Origin: Deltaproteobacteria bacterium
GTDB lineage: Bacteria > Desulfobacterota > Binatia > Binatales > Binataceae
Assembly: GCA_021831785.1 (NCBI GenBank)
Contig: JAKBMB010000028.1
Span: 288,620 to 352,619 of the forward strand
DNA: 64,000 nt
Reading direction: 5' to 3'
Of the stretch, positions 53,111 to 62,151 are shown one piece after another. Position numbers and translations under genes: made by a program. The notes below the pieces were generated by a model. It was not told the origin of the DNA, did not search any database, and saw only the letters and a program-made list of their open reading frames with translations. How positions within the stretch are numbered: position 1 is the stretch's first letter; every line of letters starts with the position of its first letter.

Positions 53111-53998
53111 ATGGCGCTTAACAAAGACTGTGTCGGCAAGATTTATCCGGCCACGACACTTAAGGTTACCGCAGCCGCGATCAGAGGATATGCCCTGGCT
53201 TACAACGAGGACAATCCGGCCTTTCTTGAGGGCACCTGGACGGGCGGCATAGTCGCACCGCCGCTATTCGGTGCCGTGGCGGCTCACCCGGCAGTGCTCC
53301 AGGTAGCTGGCGACCCTGAACTCGGCGTCGATCTTGTGCGGCTTTTGCACAGCGAACAGGACATGGAATACCTAGCGCCCATCCGCCCCGCCGACATGAT
53401 TACGACCGTGGCCAAAATACTGCGCATCCAAGCGATGGTCCACGGCGAAACGCTCGCTGTCGAGCTGCGCGCCTTTAATCAGGACCGGGTCGAGGTGCAG
53501 CGGATAATCTTTACCGCCTTCATCCGCGCGCGTAACAAAACGCAGACGCGCGACCCGCTGTCGCGCGAGCAGCGCGACGCGCGCAAGGCGGTCGCTGCCG
53601 AGCCGTCGCCGAAAGGCGAGCCGGTGGCAACGGTGACGCAGCGCCTGGACCTCGACCAGACGGTGCGTTACGCCAAGGCTTCGGGCGACAACAATCCGAT
53701 TCACCTCAACGAGGACTTCGCCAAGGCCGCAGGACTGCCGGGCGTAATCGTGCACGGGTTGTGTACTATGGCGTTTGCTTCGAAGGCGGTGATCAATGCC
53801 GTATCCGGGCGCGACCCGCTGCGGCTAAAGCGCCTATATGCACGCTTTGCGCGTCCAGTCTTTCCCGGCCAGACGCTAACCACGACGCTCTGGTCCGGCG
53901 CGCCGGGCCGCTCACGCCGCACCTACCTCTACGAAACTTGCAACCCGCAGGGCCAGGCAGTTATTCGACAGGGAATCGCCGAGGTCCAAGCAGCGTAG
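53111..53998 (+). CDS. MaoC-like double hot-dog dehydratase
   Basis: The 295-residue protein has two hot-dog domains. The N-terminal one (about 1-140) is of the FAS1-type dehydratase form (YALAYNEDNPAFLEGTWTGGIVAPPLFG). The C-terminal one has the active motif YAKASGDNNPIHLNEDFAKAAGLPGVIVHGLCTMAF, where Asp/His form the hydratase pair. It probably hydrates enoyl-CoA compounds. ATG 53111 follows AAGGAG by 12 bases and is preferred over a start 30 codons upstream. Confidence 0.9.
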   Translation: MALNKDCVGKIYPATTLKVTAAAIRGYALAYNEDNPAFLEGTWTGGIVAPPLFGAVAAHPAVLQVAGDPELGVDLVRLLHSEQDMEYLAPIRPADMITTVAKILRIQAMVHGETLAVELRAFNQDRVEVQRIIFTAFIRARNKTQTRDPLSREQRDARKAVAAEPSPKGEPVATVTQRLDLDQTVRYAKASGDNNPIHLNEDFAKAAGLPGVIVHGLCTMAFASKAVINAVSGRDPLRLKRLYARFARPVFPGQTLTTTLWSGAPGRSRRTYLYETCNPQGQAVIRQGIAEVQAA

Positions 53999-54119
53999 CT
54001 GGCGCCAAAAGAAGGCGCCATTTATTGCCCGGGCGCTTAGCCCTCCGAAGGCGGCATTTCGGCTTACCGCAGGTGTCTCGCGATGCGCGCCGAATTGCGC
54101 TTCTCACTCTTTCCCCAAG

Positions 54120-54872
54120 TCAATCGCGGCTTTGTGAGGGAAACAGCGTCTTCTCCGCCGTGCACAGGGCCTCGAAGATGGCTTCGGGGGTCGGCGCCTC
54201 AAGCACGGCCCCAGTGGCCTCGGTCCGCGCGAACATCTGCGCAAGCTTAGCCAACCAGGGAAGCTGCAACTCCTGGAACTTAAGGCCTAGGACAAAGAAC
54301 AGATGGGTCGGCCTGCCGTCCAATGCATCACACTCGACGCCCCGCGATGAGCGGCCGAACACCATGAAGGGGCGCACGATCTGCTCCGGATGGCGGTACA
54401 TGGTGTGCAGGAAAGCGACTCCGTTCCCGACCGCGCCAGGGATGATATTTTCGCGTTCGATAAGCGCGCCGACGAACCAATTCTTATCCCGCACGAGGCC
54501 CAATCCATTGGCCAGAGCCGCAAGTTCCTCGACCACCCCAATCATGGTGTTTGCTTCGAGTTGCGGGATGATGTGGCTTGGCCGGAAACAGTTTGCGAGC
54601 TCGAGCATCCGGCGGGGCGCGCGCGTCGCGCTGCCAATCTCAACTTGCCGCGGTGCGACTCCAAGCATTTGGTCGTCGAGCCAAGCGTCGATCATGACCT
54701 TACGAAACCGCCACTGATTACCAATCTTGACGCCGGGCAGTGCGCCATCCGAAACGAGCTTGAGCAGTGTGCGCTCGTTGATGTTCAAGTACGCGGCCAA
54801 CTCTTTGACCGTCATCAAGCGATCACTCGGCTGGATCGGATCTTGCGTCAAGCTTTTAGGAACCGTTGACAT
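54120..54872 (-). CDS. HTH-EIIA fusion regulator (PTS IIA-like domain)
   Basis: The N-terminal part (about 18-70) is an excisionase/MerR-type HTH: LMTVKELAAYLNINERTLLKLVSDGALPGVKIGNQWRFRKVMIDAWLDDQ. The remaining ~160 residues are a PtsN-like EIIA domain. In this family a His in the G-x-G-x-A-x-x-H segment takes the phosphate, and here GNGVAFLHTM places it at His156. DNA binding controlled by phosphorylation state is the likely mode. ATG 54872 diverges from a pentapeptide-repeat gene. Similar fusions occur in deltaproteobacteria, from memory. Confidence 0.85.
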   Translation of the reverse strand: MSTVPKSLTQDPIQPSDRLMTVKELAAYLNINERTLLKLVSDGALPGVKIGNQWRFRKVMIDAWLDDQMLGVAPRQVEIGSATRAPRRMLELANCFRPSHIIPQLEANTMIGVVEELAALANGLGLVRDKNWFVGALIERENIIPGAVGNGVAFLHTMYRHPEQIVRPFMVFGRSSRGVECDALDGRPTHLFFVLGLKFQELQLPWLAKLAQMFARTEATGAVLEAPTPEAIFEALCTAEKTLFPSQSRD

Positions 54873-54881
54873 CTAAAGTAT

Positions 54882-54893
54882 ATTTACGTAAAT
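54882..54893. promoter_or_regulatory. Palindrome and TACGT repeats in the divergent intergenic region
   Basis: The 83-base intergenic region between two divergent genes has the perfect palindrome ATTTACGTAAAT. Two further TACGTTA motifs follow at 54895-54901 and at about 54926-54932. The region is markedly AT-rich against the rest of the window. It is a plausible binding site for the HTH-EIIA protein, acting on its own and the pentapeptide gene's promoters. Confidence 0.55.
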
Positions 54894-54955
54894 GTACGTT
54901 AAAATGCAAAGAATTTCGGATTTCTACGTTATTTTCCGGCGGAGGACTTAGTTTG

Positions 54956-55309
54956 ATGCCAGATGGCCAAGAGTTCGGAACCGCCCTTGTAGAGATCTTC
55001 ACTTATCGAGAGAAGCAACAACTTGCCGGGCTCTGCGTCCGCTGCTTCGAGATGAACCGCATCGATTTCGCCCACGCGAATCTGCGCGGCGCACGTTTCG
55101 AAGAAGTTTCGCTCTATGCGTGTGATTTTTCCGGAGCTGACCTACGGGGCGCTCAATTCGTCCGCTGCGACCTGCGCGCTGCCAGGTTTAAAGACGCTTT
55201 CTTCGCTTGCAACACTTTCGCCGGAAGTTGGTTGATCGGCGCAACCGGCATCTCGCCGCGGCTTAGGCGCTACATCAGGGAGCGTGGCGGGCACTTCTTG
55301 TACTGCTAG
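54956..55309 (+). CDS. Pentapeptide-repeat protein
   Basis: The 117-residue protein contains about seven pentapeptide units of the A(D/N)LxG type: RIDFAHANLRGARFEEVSLYACDFSGADLRGAQFVRCDLRAARFKDAFFACNTFAGSW. Such proteins fold into a right-handed beta-helix; some block DNA gyrase, most have unknown roles. ATG 54956 has GGAGG 10 bases upstream. The upstream region shares a palindrome with the divergent HTH-EIIA gene. Confidence 0.85.
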   Translation: MPDGQEFGTALVEIFTYREKQQLAGLCVRCFEMNRIDFAHANLRGARFEEVSLYACDFSGADLRGAQFVRCDLRAARFKDAFFACNTFAGSWLIGATGISPRLRRYIRERGGHFLYC

Positions 55310-55936
55310 CGCCGATACCCTGGGTCGCTTGGCAAGGCCGCCATAGAATTCGCGCCACCATTCGCCGCAGGATCGACCGGAATCTCGGGCTTCGGCTGAC
55401 CGAACGTCGGGTATCTACCTGTTTTCGCAAGGCCGTGATGCCTTCCGCAAGACCGTGGGCGGCCCAACCCTACACTGGCCGCCCCCGTCTTGCATGCCGG
55501 CCGGTTACGTTAGGTGGGCGTCCGCTAATCGGTCGGCTGCTCTGCGACTTGATGGGCTTAAGTGGCACATCTTCGCCGACGGCTGCCGCTCGATGCTGAA
55601 GCCGAAACCAGCGGTGAGGGCTAACTTGCAATGATGAACCAAGCCGCTTAATTGTACTGGGGCATAAGAATGGGCGTGATTTGCGGGAGCGACGCTTTAC
55701 GGCGCTGCTGCATCAAGAGCAACGCTAGGGGGCTCAGGGGGGTAAGGGGGCCAGCGCTTACGAGCATACGTAGAGCTGCGACGGAGAGCGGCAAAGGCAG
55801 GTCGAGGTTAACGAGGAACGGCGTGCGCCAAGCCACAACGAAGGCGCACGCTTCGGGAAAAACGCAAATCCGTTTCAAGGGCAATAATCGGTGCTAGACC
55901 GTAGGATAGTATAAGGAGGTTCAAGCGACTCATCTT
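55310..55936. other. 627-base stretch without a supported gene
   Basis: A direct repeat of TTCGCAAGGCCGTG and TCCGCAAGACCGTG occurs around 55424-55457. Both strands have short open frames from 55648 on, but none has recognisable motifs or a good ribosome binding site. The last part holds AAGGAGG at about 55913-55919, 17 bases before the desulforedoxin-like start. Confidence 0.35.
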
Positions 55937-56056
55937 ATGGCTAATCAGCTTGGCAAAGTTTACGTCTGCGCCAAGTGCGGCGCGCAGCTAATCGTGACTA
56001 AGGCGGGCAACGGCACGCTTAAATGCTGCGGCGGCGCCATGGAGCAGAAAAAATAA
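55937..56056 (+). CDS. Desulforedoxin-like rubredoxin-fold small protein
   Basis: This 39-residue gene is too short for common length cut-offs. The protein reads VYVCAKCGAQLIVTKAG followed by LKCCGGAM, which gives the C-x2-C...C-C cluster of desulforedoxin and of the desulfoferrodoxin N-terminal domain. Those proteins hold one Fe in a distorted tetrahedral Cys4 site and carry electrons. AAGGAGG stands unusually far, about 17 bases, upstream of ATG 55937. As a separate small protein it may pair with an oxidoreductase; the partner is unknown. Confidence 0.85.
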   Translation: MANQLGKVYVCAKCGAQLIVTKAGNGTLKCCGGAMEQKK

Positions 56057-56180
56057 CGCGGGCTTGCGCGCCGGCCAGCACCGCCTACATCTGGGCGATA
56101 CTGATGAACGCCGGAGAGAAGCTGCGCCGCGGCGAGCCAGGCGCCGGCGCACGCGAGGATTTTAGCTTAGCAGGCTTCAC

Positions 56181-56789
56181 ATGGAGACCATTGGCGCGCT
56201 GCTCTTCGACGGGTTCGAGCTGCTCGACGTGTTCGGGCCGCTAGAGGCCTTTGGCAAGCTCGCTGAGTCGGGAAAATGCCGCGTCATCACGCTTGCTGAA
56301 CGCGCGGGCACTGTCGCAAGCGCGCAAGGACCCCGGGCGGTCGCCGACTACGGCCTCGCCGACTGCCCCCGACTTCATATGCTTCTGGTTCCCGGAGGAA
56401 TCGGAACCCGACGAGAGGTCGAAAATCGACGCCTGATCGACTTCATCCGCATCCGCGCCGTTGAAGCGGAGGTGGTGATGTCGGTATGTACGGGGGCAGG
56501 CTTGCTGGCCCGTGCGGGGCTGTTGGATGGACGGCGCGCGACGACCAACAAGCGGGCTTTCGCCTGGCCTGTTTCCCAGGGACCCGAGGTGAACTGGGTG
56601 CGCGAGGCGCGCTGGGTCGAGGACGGCAGGTTCGTCACGTCGTCGGGCATCTCGGCCGGCATCGACATGGCGCTTGCGGTGATCGGGCGGCGATACGGTG
56701 CCGAGACGGCGCAGGGAATCGCCGTCGTTATGGAATACGATTGGCATCGCGATTCGCTTCGGGATCCGTTTGCGCGAATCTACAGCTAG
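56181..56789 (+). CDS. DJ-1/PfpI-family protein (isonitrile hydratase-like)
   Basis: The 202-residue protein has the glutamine-amidotransferase-like fold. IGALLFDGFELLDVFGPLEAFGKL is the N-terminal strand-helix, LLVPGGIGTRREVEN follows, and VVMSVCTGAGLLARAGLLDGRRATTNKRAFAW carries the nucleophile-elbow Cys. VTSSGISAGIDMALAVIGRRYG is typical of the same subgroup as the amidase part of AraC-type GATase regulators and isonitrile hydratases. The exact substrate cannot be told. The start is ATG 56181. Confidence 0.9.
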   Translation: METIGALLFDGFELLDVFGPLEAFGKLAESGKCRVITLAERAGTVASAQGPRAVADYGLADCPRLHMLLVPGGIGTRREVENRRLIDFIRIRAVEAEVVMSVCTGAGLLARAGLLDGRRATTNKRAFAWPVSQGPEVNWVREARWVEDGRFVTSSGISAGIDMALAVIGRRYGAETAQGIAVVMEYDWHRDSLRDPFARIYS

Positions 56790-56975
56790 GCCGACGGCCG
56801 TTATCAGAGCAATGGTTCGGTGCGCTTCCTGCCAGAGAGGCTTCCGTCCTTTTTTGCGCAACACCGGCGCGCCGCGCTAGTTTTAATCTCAAGGACTGAT
56901 GGTTCCCGCGGACATCGTCGAGGCGTCTATTTTCCCAACGGCTGGGAGCGGGCGCTGCGCCGCCCTCGCTAAGCG

Positions 56976-58712
56976 ATGAGGCGGACGATGGTCACAGCCA
57001 GCAACAAGACGGCGCTTGCGCGCTATGGGTCTGCGGGTGTGCTGGGCGCGGTCTTCTACCTGGCGCAGGCGGGGGCCTTGATGCCCTTGGCGTACGGCGC
57101 GCTGTCGGCATGGCCCGAGCTTGTCGGACAGCGGCGCTTTGGCGGACTCTTTGCGCCGCTGCTATGCGGGTTCTTCGCGGAAGCCGGGCGCTGGCTAGGC
57201 TTAGTTGCGCTGACCGGCGACAAGCGACCGCGTCTCGGCGCGCCGCGCGCCCTAGCTTACGGTGTTGGCTTCGGCGCGGCCGAGCTTTTTCGCGCCACGC
57301 TTCTTGCTCGGCGCTGGCCGGCACGGCTGAGGGTCGCCCTGTTGGCCCTTCCGATAAGCCCGACCGGGCCGATTCCGGCCTGGGCCGGAACGCTGTTTTT
57401 CGAAGCGAGCTTATCCGCCCTGGCAGGTGTCGGCGCAGCGCAGGGGCGCGCCGGATTTTTGACCGTGCTTGTGTTATTCCATGCGCTGCTTAACCTCGCG
57501 CTCGCGAGACTCTTGACTCACGGCCTGGTGCTCGGCGCGCAGCTCGCGGGCTTAGCGGCGGCCGCCGCGGCCGGTTTCGTCGCGCTTAGCCTTTGGCGAA
57601 GGCCTTTAGCGTTACAACCGCTAAGCGCAAGAGCGTCCGGGCGAGCCGGCGATGCTGATGGTGTTTTAGTCGAAGAACTCGTATGTCGGTACAACGGCGC
57701 CTCGGCGGATGCTGGAGAAGCCCAACTTGGGCCGCTGAGCTTTGAGGCGAAGCCCGGCCAACTGCTCGCTCTCTTGGGGCCCAACGGGGCCGGCAAAACC
57801 ACCACGCTGAGGGTCCTGGCGGGCTTGCTCAAGCCGGTCAGCGGAAAAGTTTCGGTCTTCGGGATCGACCTTGAGCAGGGCGCCAGCCGCCAGGTGAATG
57901 CTCTAGCCGGCCTGGCGGCCGAGGAGCCCGGGCTTTATCCCAAAATGCGAGTTGGCGGTTACCTGGAATTCTTTGCTCGCCTGTATCATCTCCCGCGCCA
58001 GGAGCGCGACGGCCGGGTCGCCGAGCTTTTGCAGTGGCTGGAACTTAGCCGAGGCCGAGAGGCCCGGATCGCGACTCTTTCCAAGGGCGAGCGGCAGAAG
58101 CTTGCCCTGGCGCGCGCCTTAGTCCACAAGCCGCGCTTGCTCCTGCTCGACGAGCCCACCGCCGCGCTTGACCCTAAAGTGGCGCGCAGCGTAAGGCAGC
58201 TAATCGCCGTGCTCAAGGCGCATGCATGCGCAATCGTGATCGCGACTCATGACCTCGATGAAGCGCAAAGCCTTGCCGACCAGCTTCTGATTCTGCGCCG
58301 GGGCCGAATCGTTCGTTGCCTGTACCAGGGCAACAGCGCGCAAAGCGTCCCATCCGCGGCGCGCTTCGAGATTCGCCTGGCGCCGAGCGCCTGCGACGCC
58401 GCATTGGCGGTCGCAAAGCTGGCTAACCTCGACTCTCTCGAAGAACTTCGTCTTGAACCAGGCCTTTACCAAGGCGAGCTTGTGCTTTCGTTCTCGACCG
58501 CGACGCCGCTGACAACGAATCCCGCGGTCCTAGATGCGCTGCTCGGCATGGGGCTTAAACCTTACGCGCTGACGCAAAGCGGTCTTAGCGTCGAGCAGAT
58601 TTATTCGTCCGAGAGCGATCCGGGCGCGCGCGCCGCCGACGCCCGCTCAGCCAACGAGCCGCAGGCCGGCGCGGCCGATTTGACAGCCGCGCCAAAGGGA
58701 CCTCGCCGATGA
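56976..58712 (+). CDS. YhfC-like membrane domain fused to ABC transporter ATPase
   Basis: The first ~210 residues form about six helices with CGFFAEAGRW (64-73), GVGFGAAELF (96-105) and FHALLNLAL (168-176). These recall the YhfC/CPBP intramembrane metalloprotease-like family, though a key His seems replaced by Phe. Residues ~232-480 are a full ABC ATPase: Walker A GPNGAGKTTT (268-277), signature LSKGERQ (368-374), Walker B LLLLDEP (388-394) and switch His in THDLDEAQ (~425). A C-terminal ~100 residues resemble the NatA/CcmA tail. The gene overlaps the permease gene by four bases, so the pair forms an ABC-2 exporter. Confidence 0.8.
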   Translation: MRRTMVTASNKTALARYGSAGVLGAVFYLAQAGALMPLAYGALSAWPELVGQRRFGGLFAPLLCGFFAEAGRWLGLVALTGDKRPRLGAPRALAYGVGFGAAELFRATLLARRWPARLRVALLALPISPTGPIPAWAGTLFFEASLSALAGVGAAQGRAGFLTVLVLFHALLNLALARLLTHGLVLGAQLAGLAAAAAAGFVALSLWRRPLALQPLSARASGRAGDADGVLVEELVCRYNGASADAGEAQLGPLSFEAKPGQLLALLGPNGAGKTTTLRVLAGLLKPVSGKVSVFGIDLEQGASRQVNALAGLAAEEPGLYPKMRVGGYLEFFARLYHLPRQERDGRVAELLQWLELSRGREARIATLSKGERQKLALARALVHKPRLLLLDEPTAALDPKVARSVRQLIAVLKAHACAIVIATHDLDEAQSLADQLLILRRGRIVRCLYQGNSAQSVPSAARFEIRLAPSACDAALAVAKLANLDSLEELRLEPGLYQGELVLSFSTATPLTTNPAVLDALLGMGLKPYALTQSGLSVEQIYSSESDPGARAADARSANEPQAGAADLTAAPKGPRR

Positions 58713-59425
58713 GCACGGATGCGCGCGACACGCTCGTGATCGTTAGGCGCGAGCTCGGCGACCTGACCGGCGACGCAGCGCTGATCATAGTGGCCGTGGG
58801 ATCGGCGGTCGGGCTTCCGCTCTACCTGGGTTACCTGGCGGCGGCGCAGCGTCTGGCGCCAGGCCATATGCCGGCTTGGGCGCTGGAAGCGACGCTGCTC
58901 CAGGTTTTCGTTGCTTCGACCACGGCGCTGCAAGGTCTTGCGATCGAACGCGAGCAGGGCACGCTTGCGCCGCTGATAGTCACGCCGGTTTCCGACTTGG
59001 CGCTGTTCTTGGGCAAAGCCTTGCCCAGCGTGCTGCTCAGTGTCGGCCAGGGCGCGATCGCGCTTGGCCTGTTTTTAGTTACGCTGGCCGCGCGTGATCC
59101 GGCGCTGCTCGCGCGGCTCGATCCGGCGGCGATTTTGGCTGTGTCAGCCAGCGCGCTGAGCGCGGCAATGATGTGCGCTGGTATCGGGATTTCCCTCGCC
59201 TCGCGGATGCGTTCCAGCCGCGCGATCGCGCTGAGCCTTACGCTGAGCTCGCTCGCGGTGGTCGCGCTTGAGACAACGCTGGGTCTCTGGAACATGTTCG
59301 CTCCGACCGGCCGCGCGCTGGGGCCGGACCTGGCGATAACTCAGCCCGCGTTGGGGCTGGCAACGCTCGCGGTCAGCGCCGCGCTCTATCGGCGCGCTAG
59401 GATAGTCAAGGGCCTCTGGCGCTGA
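58709..59425 (+). CDS. ABC-2 type permease (NatB/CcmB-like)
   Basis: The 238-residue protein has six hydrophobic helices. TTALQGLAIEREQGTLAPLIVTPVSDLALFLGKALPSVLLSVGQ contains the ABC-2 coupling element (E-R-E-x-G-T-L..L..P). It lacks the large extracytoplasmic loop of NatB, so it is a minimal permease. Its start overlaps the stop of the ATPase-fusion gene (ATGA), and the two should be made in balance. The exported substrate is unknown. Confidence 0.85.
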   Translation: MSTDARDTLVIVRRELGDLTGDAALIIVAVGSAVGLPLYLGYLAAAQRLAPGHMPAWALEATLLQVFVASTTALQGLAIEREQGTLAPLIVTPVSDLALFLGKALPSVLLSVGQGAIALGLFLVTLAARDPALLARLDPAAILAVSASALSAAMMCAGIGISLASRMRSSRAIALSLTLSSLAVVALETTLGLWNMFAPTGRALGPDLAITQPALGLATLAVSAALYRRARIVKGLWR

Positions 59426-59504
59426 AGCTTTGTCGGCGTGCCTCCCGCGCGCGGATGAGCGAAGCGGGCGGCCGCTTGAGCATCTCGGCAGACCCCTCGC
59501 GGCG

Positions 59505-60764
59505 CTAGCTCGCCTCGTCTTCCACCAGAATCCCCGGAGCAGGAAAACCGTGGCACCATTCACGCACCTCGGCCGCCACTTTCGCGAGGCGAGCCTCGTC
59601 GTCCGGATGGGTGATGACCTCGTCCATCCAAGCGCCTATGCGGCCCATCTCGGCCACGCCCATCCCGCGCGAGGTTACCGCCGGGCTGCCCAGCCTGATT
59701 CCGCTGGGATTGAATGGCTTTCGCGGGTCGTAGGGTATGGTGTTGTAGTTGCATACGATACCGGCGCGGTCGAGCGCCTTGGCCGCTTGCTTGCCGGTCA
59801 CCTTCTTGTGGGTTAAATCGACCAGCACCAGATGGTTGTCGGTGCCGCCCGAGACCAGGGTGTAGCCGCGCTCCAGCAGCTTGTCGGCGAGCGCCTTGGC
59901 GTTGACGACCACTTGCCGGGCGTAATCCTTGAAGGCCGGCGTACCGGCCTCTTTAAGGGCAACGCCGATCGCGGCGGTGGTGTGGTTATGGGGACCGCCT
60001 TGAAGCCCGGGGAACACCGCGCGATCGACTTGGTCCGCGAGCGCCTTGCGACACATCACCATCGCGCCCCGCGGTCCGCGCAGCGTCTTGTGCGTCGTGG
60101 TGGTAACCACGTCGGCGAAGGGCAACGGGCTTGGATGGACGCCGCCCACGATAAGTCCCGCGATATGGGCGATGTCGGCCAAGAAGTAGGCATCGACCTC
60201 TTTGGCGATCTCGCCGAAGGCCTTAAAGTCGAGCTCGCGCGGATAGGCCGTCGCGCCGGCAACTATGATGCGCGGCTTTTCCCGCTTCGCCAGCTCTCTG
60301 ACTAGATTGTAATCGATTCGGCCGCTCTCGCGGTCCACCGTATAACGCACCGGCCGGTAGAGCATCCCGGTTATGCTTACGTCCCATCCGTGGGTAAGAT
60401 GGCCTCCATGGGGCAGCGCGAGGCCCATGATGGCGTCGCCTGGTTTGAGCAGCGCCACGTAAACCGCCAGATTGGCCGGCGAGCCGGAATAGGGCTGAAC
60501 GTTCGCGTGCTCGGCGCCGAACAAAGCGCAAGCCCGCTGGGCCGTCAGGGCCTCGATCTGGTCGATATAGCGTTGCCCTTCGTAGTAGCGCCGGCCCGGG
60601 TAGCCTTCCGAGTATTTGTTGGTCAAGACCGAGCCGTTGGCTTCCAGCACCGCCTTGGAGCAATAGTTCTCCGACGGGATCAGGCGCACCGATTCGAGCT
60701 GATAGCGGCTCTCATCCAGAATCAGCCGGTAAATTTCCGGGTCGGTTCGTTTCAACTCGTTCAC
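59505..60764 (-). CDS. glyA: Serine hydroxymethyltransferase GlyA
   Basis: GlyA interconverts serine and glycine with tetrahydrofolate. RLIPSENYCSKAVLEANGSVLTNKYSEGYPGRRYYEG is the diagnostic N-terminus, and VVTTTTHKTLRGPRGAMVMC carries the PLP Lys. 419 residues, normal ending. It starts at GTG 60764 with AAGGAGC 9 bases upstream, which is a strong site. It converges on the ABC genes and lies 22 bases from the FAD-oxidoreductase stop. Confidence 0.97.
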   Translation of the reverse strand: MNELKRTDPEIYRLILDESRYQLESVRLIPSENYCSKAVLEANGSVLTNKYSEGYPGRRYYEGQRYIDQIEALTAQRACALFGAEHANVQPYSGSPANLAVYVALLKPGDAIMGLALPHGGHLTHGWDVSITGMLYRPVRYTVDRESGRIDYNLVRELAKREKPRIIVAGATAYPRELDFKAFGEIAKEVDAYFLADIAHIAGLIVGGVHPSPLPFADVVTTTTHKTLRGPRGAMVMCRKALADQVDRAVFPGLQGGPHNHTTAAIGVALKEAGTPAFKDYARQVVVNAKALADKLLERGYTLVSGGTDNHLVLVDLTHKKVTGKQAAKALDRAGIVCNYNTIPYDPRKPFNPSGIRLGSPAVTSRGMGVAEMGRIGAWMDEVITHPDDEARLAKVAAEVREWCHGFPAPGILVEDEAS

Positions 60765-60786
60765 TCACGCACGCTCCTTGCCGCGC

Positions 60787-62151
60787 TTATTGTAAGTCGG
60801 GCGGCAATACTTTAGCTATCCACGCGCGGTAATCCCCGGCGTATCCCACGGCGCCTTGACGCTCGCGCACTCGCGCTAATAGCTCGGCCACGCGCGCGGG
60901 GTTAAGCGGCCGGCGCTGTGCCAGCATCGCCGCCTGCGCCTCACCCATCTCTCGCGCGAGCCGCCGTTCGCTTTCGCCAACCTCAAATCCTCCAGGTTCC
61001 AGGCCGAGATAGCGCTCGGCGACATAAACACCGGTTTCGGCCGCGCTATCCAAGGAATCCTTGATGTTGCCCTTGCCGGTGAGCACATTACCGGTTGCAA
61101 AGACCGCGGTGCGGCCGTCGCGCAGTAGTCCCAGCTTCGGGTCGACGTAGCGATAGACCTCGCCGTTTTGCGCGACACCGGCGATGGCCTCGGGAATGCT
61201 GCCGATGGAGCTTATCGTGAGCTCGGCGCGATGCTCCACGTCGCTCGCCGGGACAACTTGTATCCGGCCCTGCTCGACCTTGGTGCGGGCGATTTTGATA
61301 CCCGCCAGCCGCTCGTCCTCGATAATCAGGCCGCTCGGCACGCTGAGTTCCTGAAAATCGAACAAATACTTGCGCTGGGCCTTGTCGAGAATCTTGATCT
61401 TCGCGCGCCGAATGGCCTCAACCTTTTTAGCATCGGCACCGCCAGGAATGTCAGCCAGTGGCATGTCGAGCACGGTTCTGCGGTAGTAGAGCTTGCACGG
61501 CTTCAGATTGAGGCGCGGCCAGGTAAGGTCGTGCGACTTGAGCACCGGGTCGATTCCTTCGCGCTCCAATCGCAGCAAATCCTCACGTATCCCCAGGCGC
61601 TCAAGCGCGCGCAGCGCCGCTTCGAGTTGCAGCACCTTGACGACGTCGATCGAGGCCAAGCCACCGCCGATCACTATCGTTCCTGGCCGGATTTCGTAGC
61701 GGGGCCCGCTATAGGTCTTCTCCGGGTAATGGTTAAACCAGTAAATAAAAGAATTCTGATAGACTAGCCCGCGGCCGACGTAGCGGTCGGCGCCTTCGAC
61801 CGGAAACGGACGGTCGCGCCATGCGCCGTTGGCCAGAATCACAGCGCTAAGGCCCCAAGCGTCCGCTAGTTCATCAAACTGGAGGTCGCGCCCCAGTCGG
61901 GTGAGCGGTGCGTAGTAAATATTGGCATGTGACAGCCGCCGGTCGATCTTGGCGTACTCCTCGCGCCGTTGATCGACGTGCCAGCGCGGCAACCCGTCTT
62001 CGATTTTCCCGTAGGGGCGCGCATTTTGCTCAAAGACGAAGACCAGCGCTCCGCGCTCCGCCAAGATTCGCGCCACTTCCGAACCGGCAACCGCCGCGCC
62101 CACAACCGCGACTACGTAACGTGAGGAGGTAGAATTCCCGCCGATGTTCAT
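60787..62151 (-). CDS. FAD/NAD(P)-dependent oxidoreductase (glutamate-synthase beta / ferredoxin reductase-like)
   Basis: The 454-residue protein begins VVAVVGAAVAGSEVARILAERGALVFVFEQN, an FAD-binding Rossmann motif, followed by the GLPRWHVD stretch. A second NAD(P)-binding motif is VIGGGLASIDVVKVLQL near the middle. VFATGNVLTGKGNIKDSLDSA is a typical FAD/C-terminal motif (GD..G.G). It resembles the small subunit of glutamate synthase and adrenodoxin-type ferredoxin-NADP reductases; no partner subunit is encoded nearby. Substrate unknown. Confidence 0.85.
   Translation of the reverse strand: MNIGGNSTSSRYVVAVVGAAVAGSEVARILAERGALVFVFEQNARPYGKIEDGLPRWHVDQRREEYAKIDRRLSHANIYYAPLTRLGRDLQFDELADAWGLSAVILANGAWRDRPFPVEGADRYVGRGLVYQNSFIYWFNHYPEKTYSGPRYEIRPGTIVIGGGLASIDVVKVLQLEAALRALERLGIREDLLRLEREGIDPVLKSHDLTWPRLNLKPCKLYYRRTVLDMPLADIPGGADAKKVEAIRRAKIKILDKAQRKYLFDFQELSVPSGLIIEDERLAGIKIARTKVEQGRIQVVPASDVEHRAELTISSIGSIPEAIAGVAQNGEVYRYVDPKLGLLRDGRTAVFATGNVLTGKGNIKDSLDSAAETGVYVAERYLGLEPGGFEVGESERRLAREMGEAQAAMLAQRRPLNPARVAELLARVRERQGAVGYAGDYRAWIAKVLPPDLQ

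Noticed and set aside
52903-53121. Small plus-strand frame upstream of the MaoC-like gene
   Set aside because: It overlaps the MaoC-like start and lacks any recognisable feature, although a TATAAC hexamer lies nearby at 52954.
55652-55897. Plus- and minus-strand frames of about 80 residues
   Set aside because: No motif, no ribosome binding site; both strands are open, typical of chance in GC-rich DNA.
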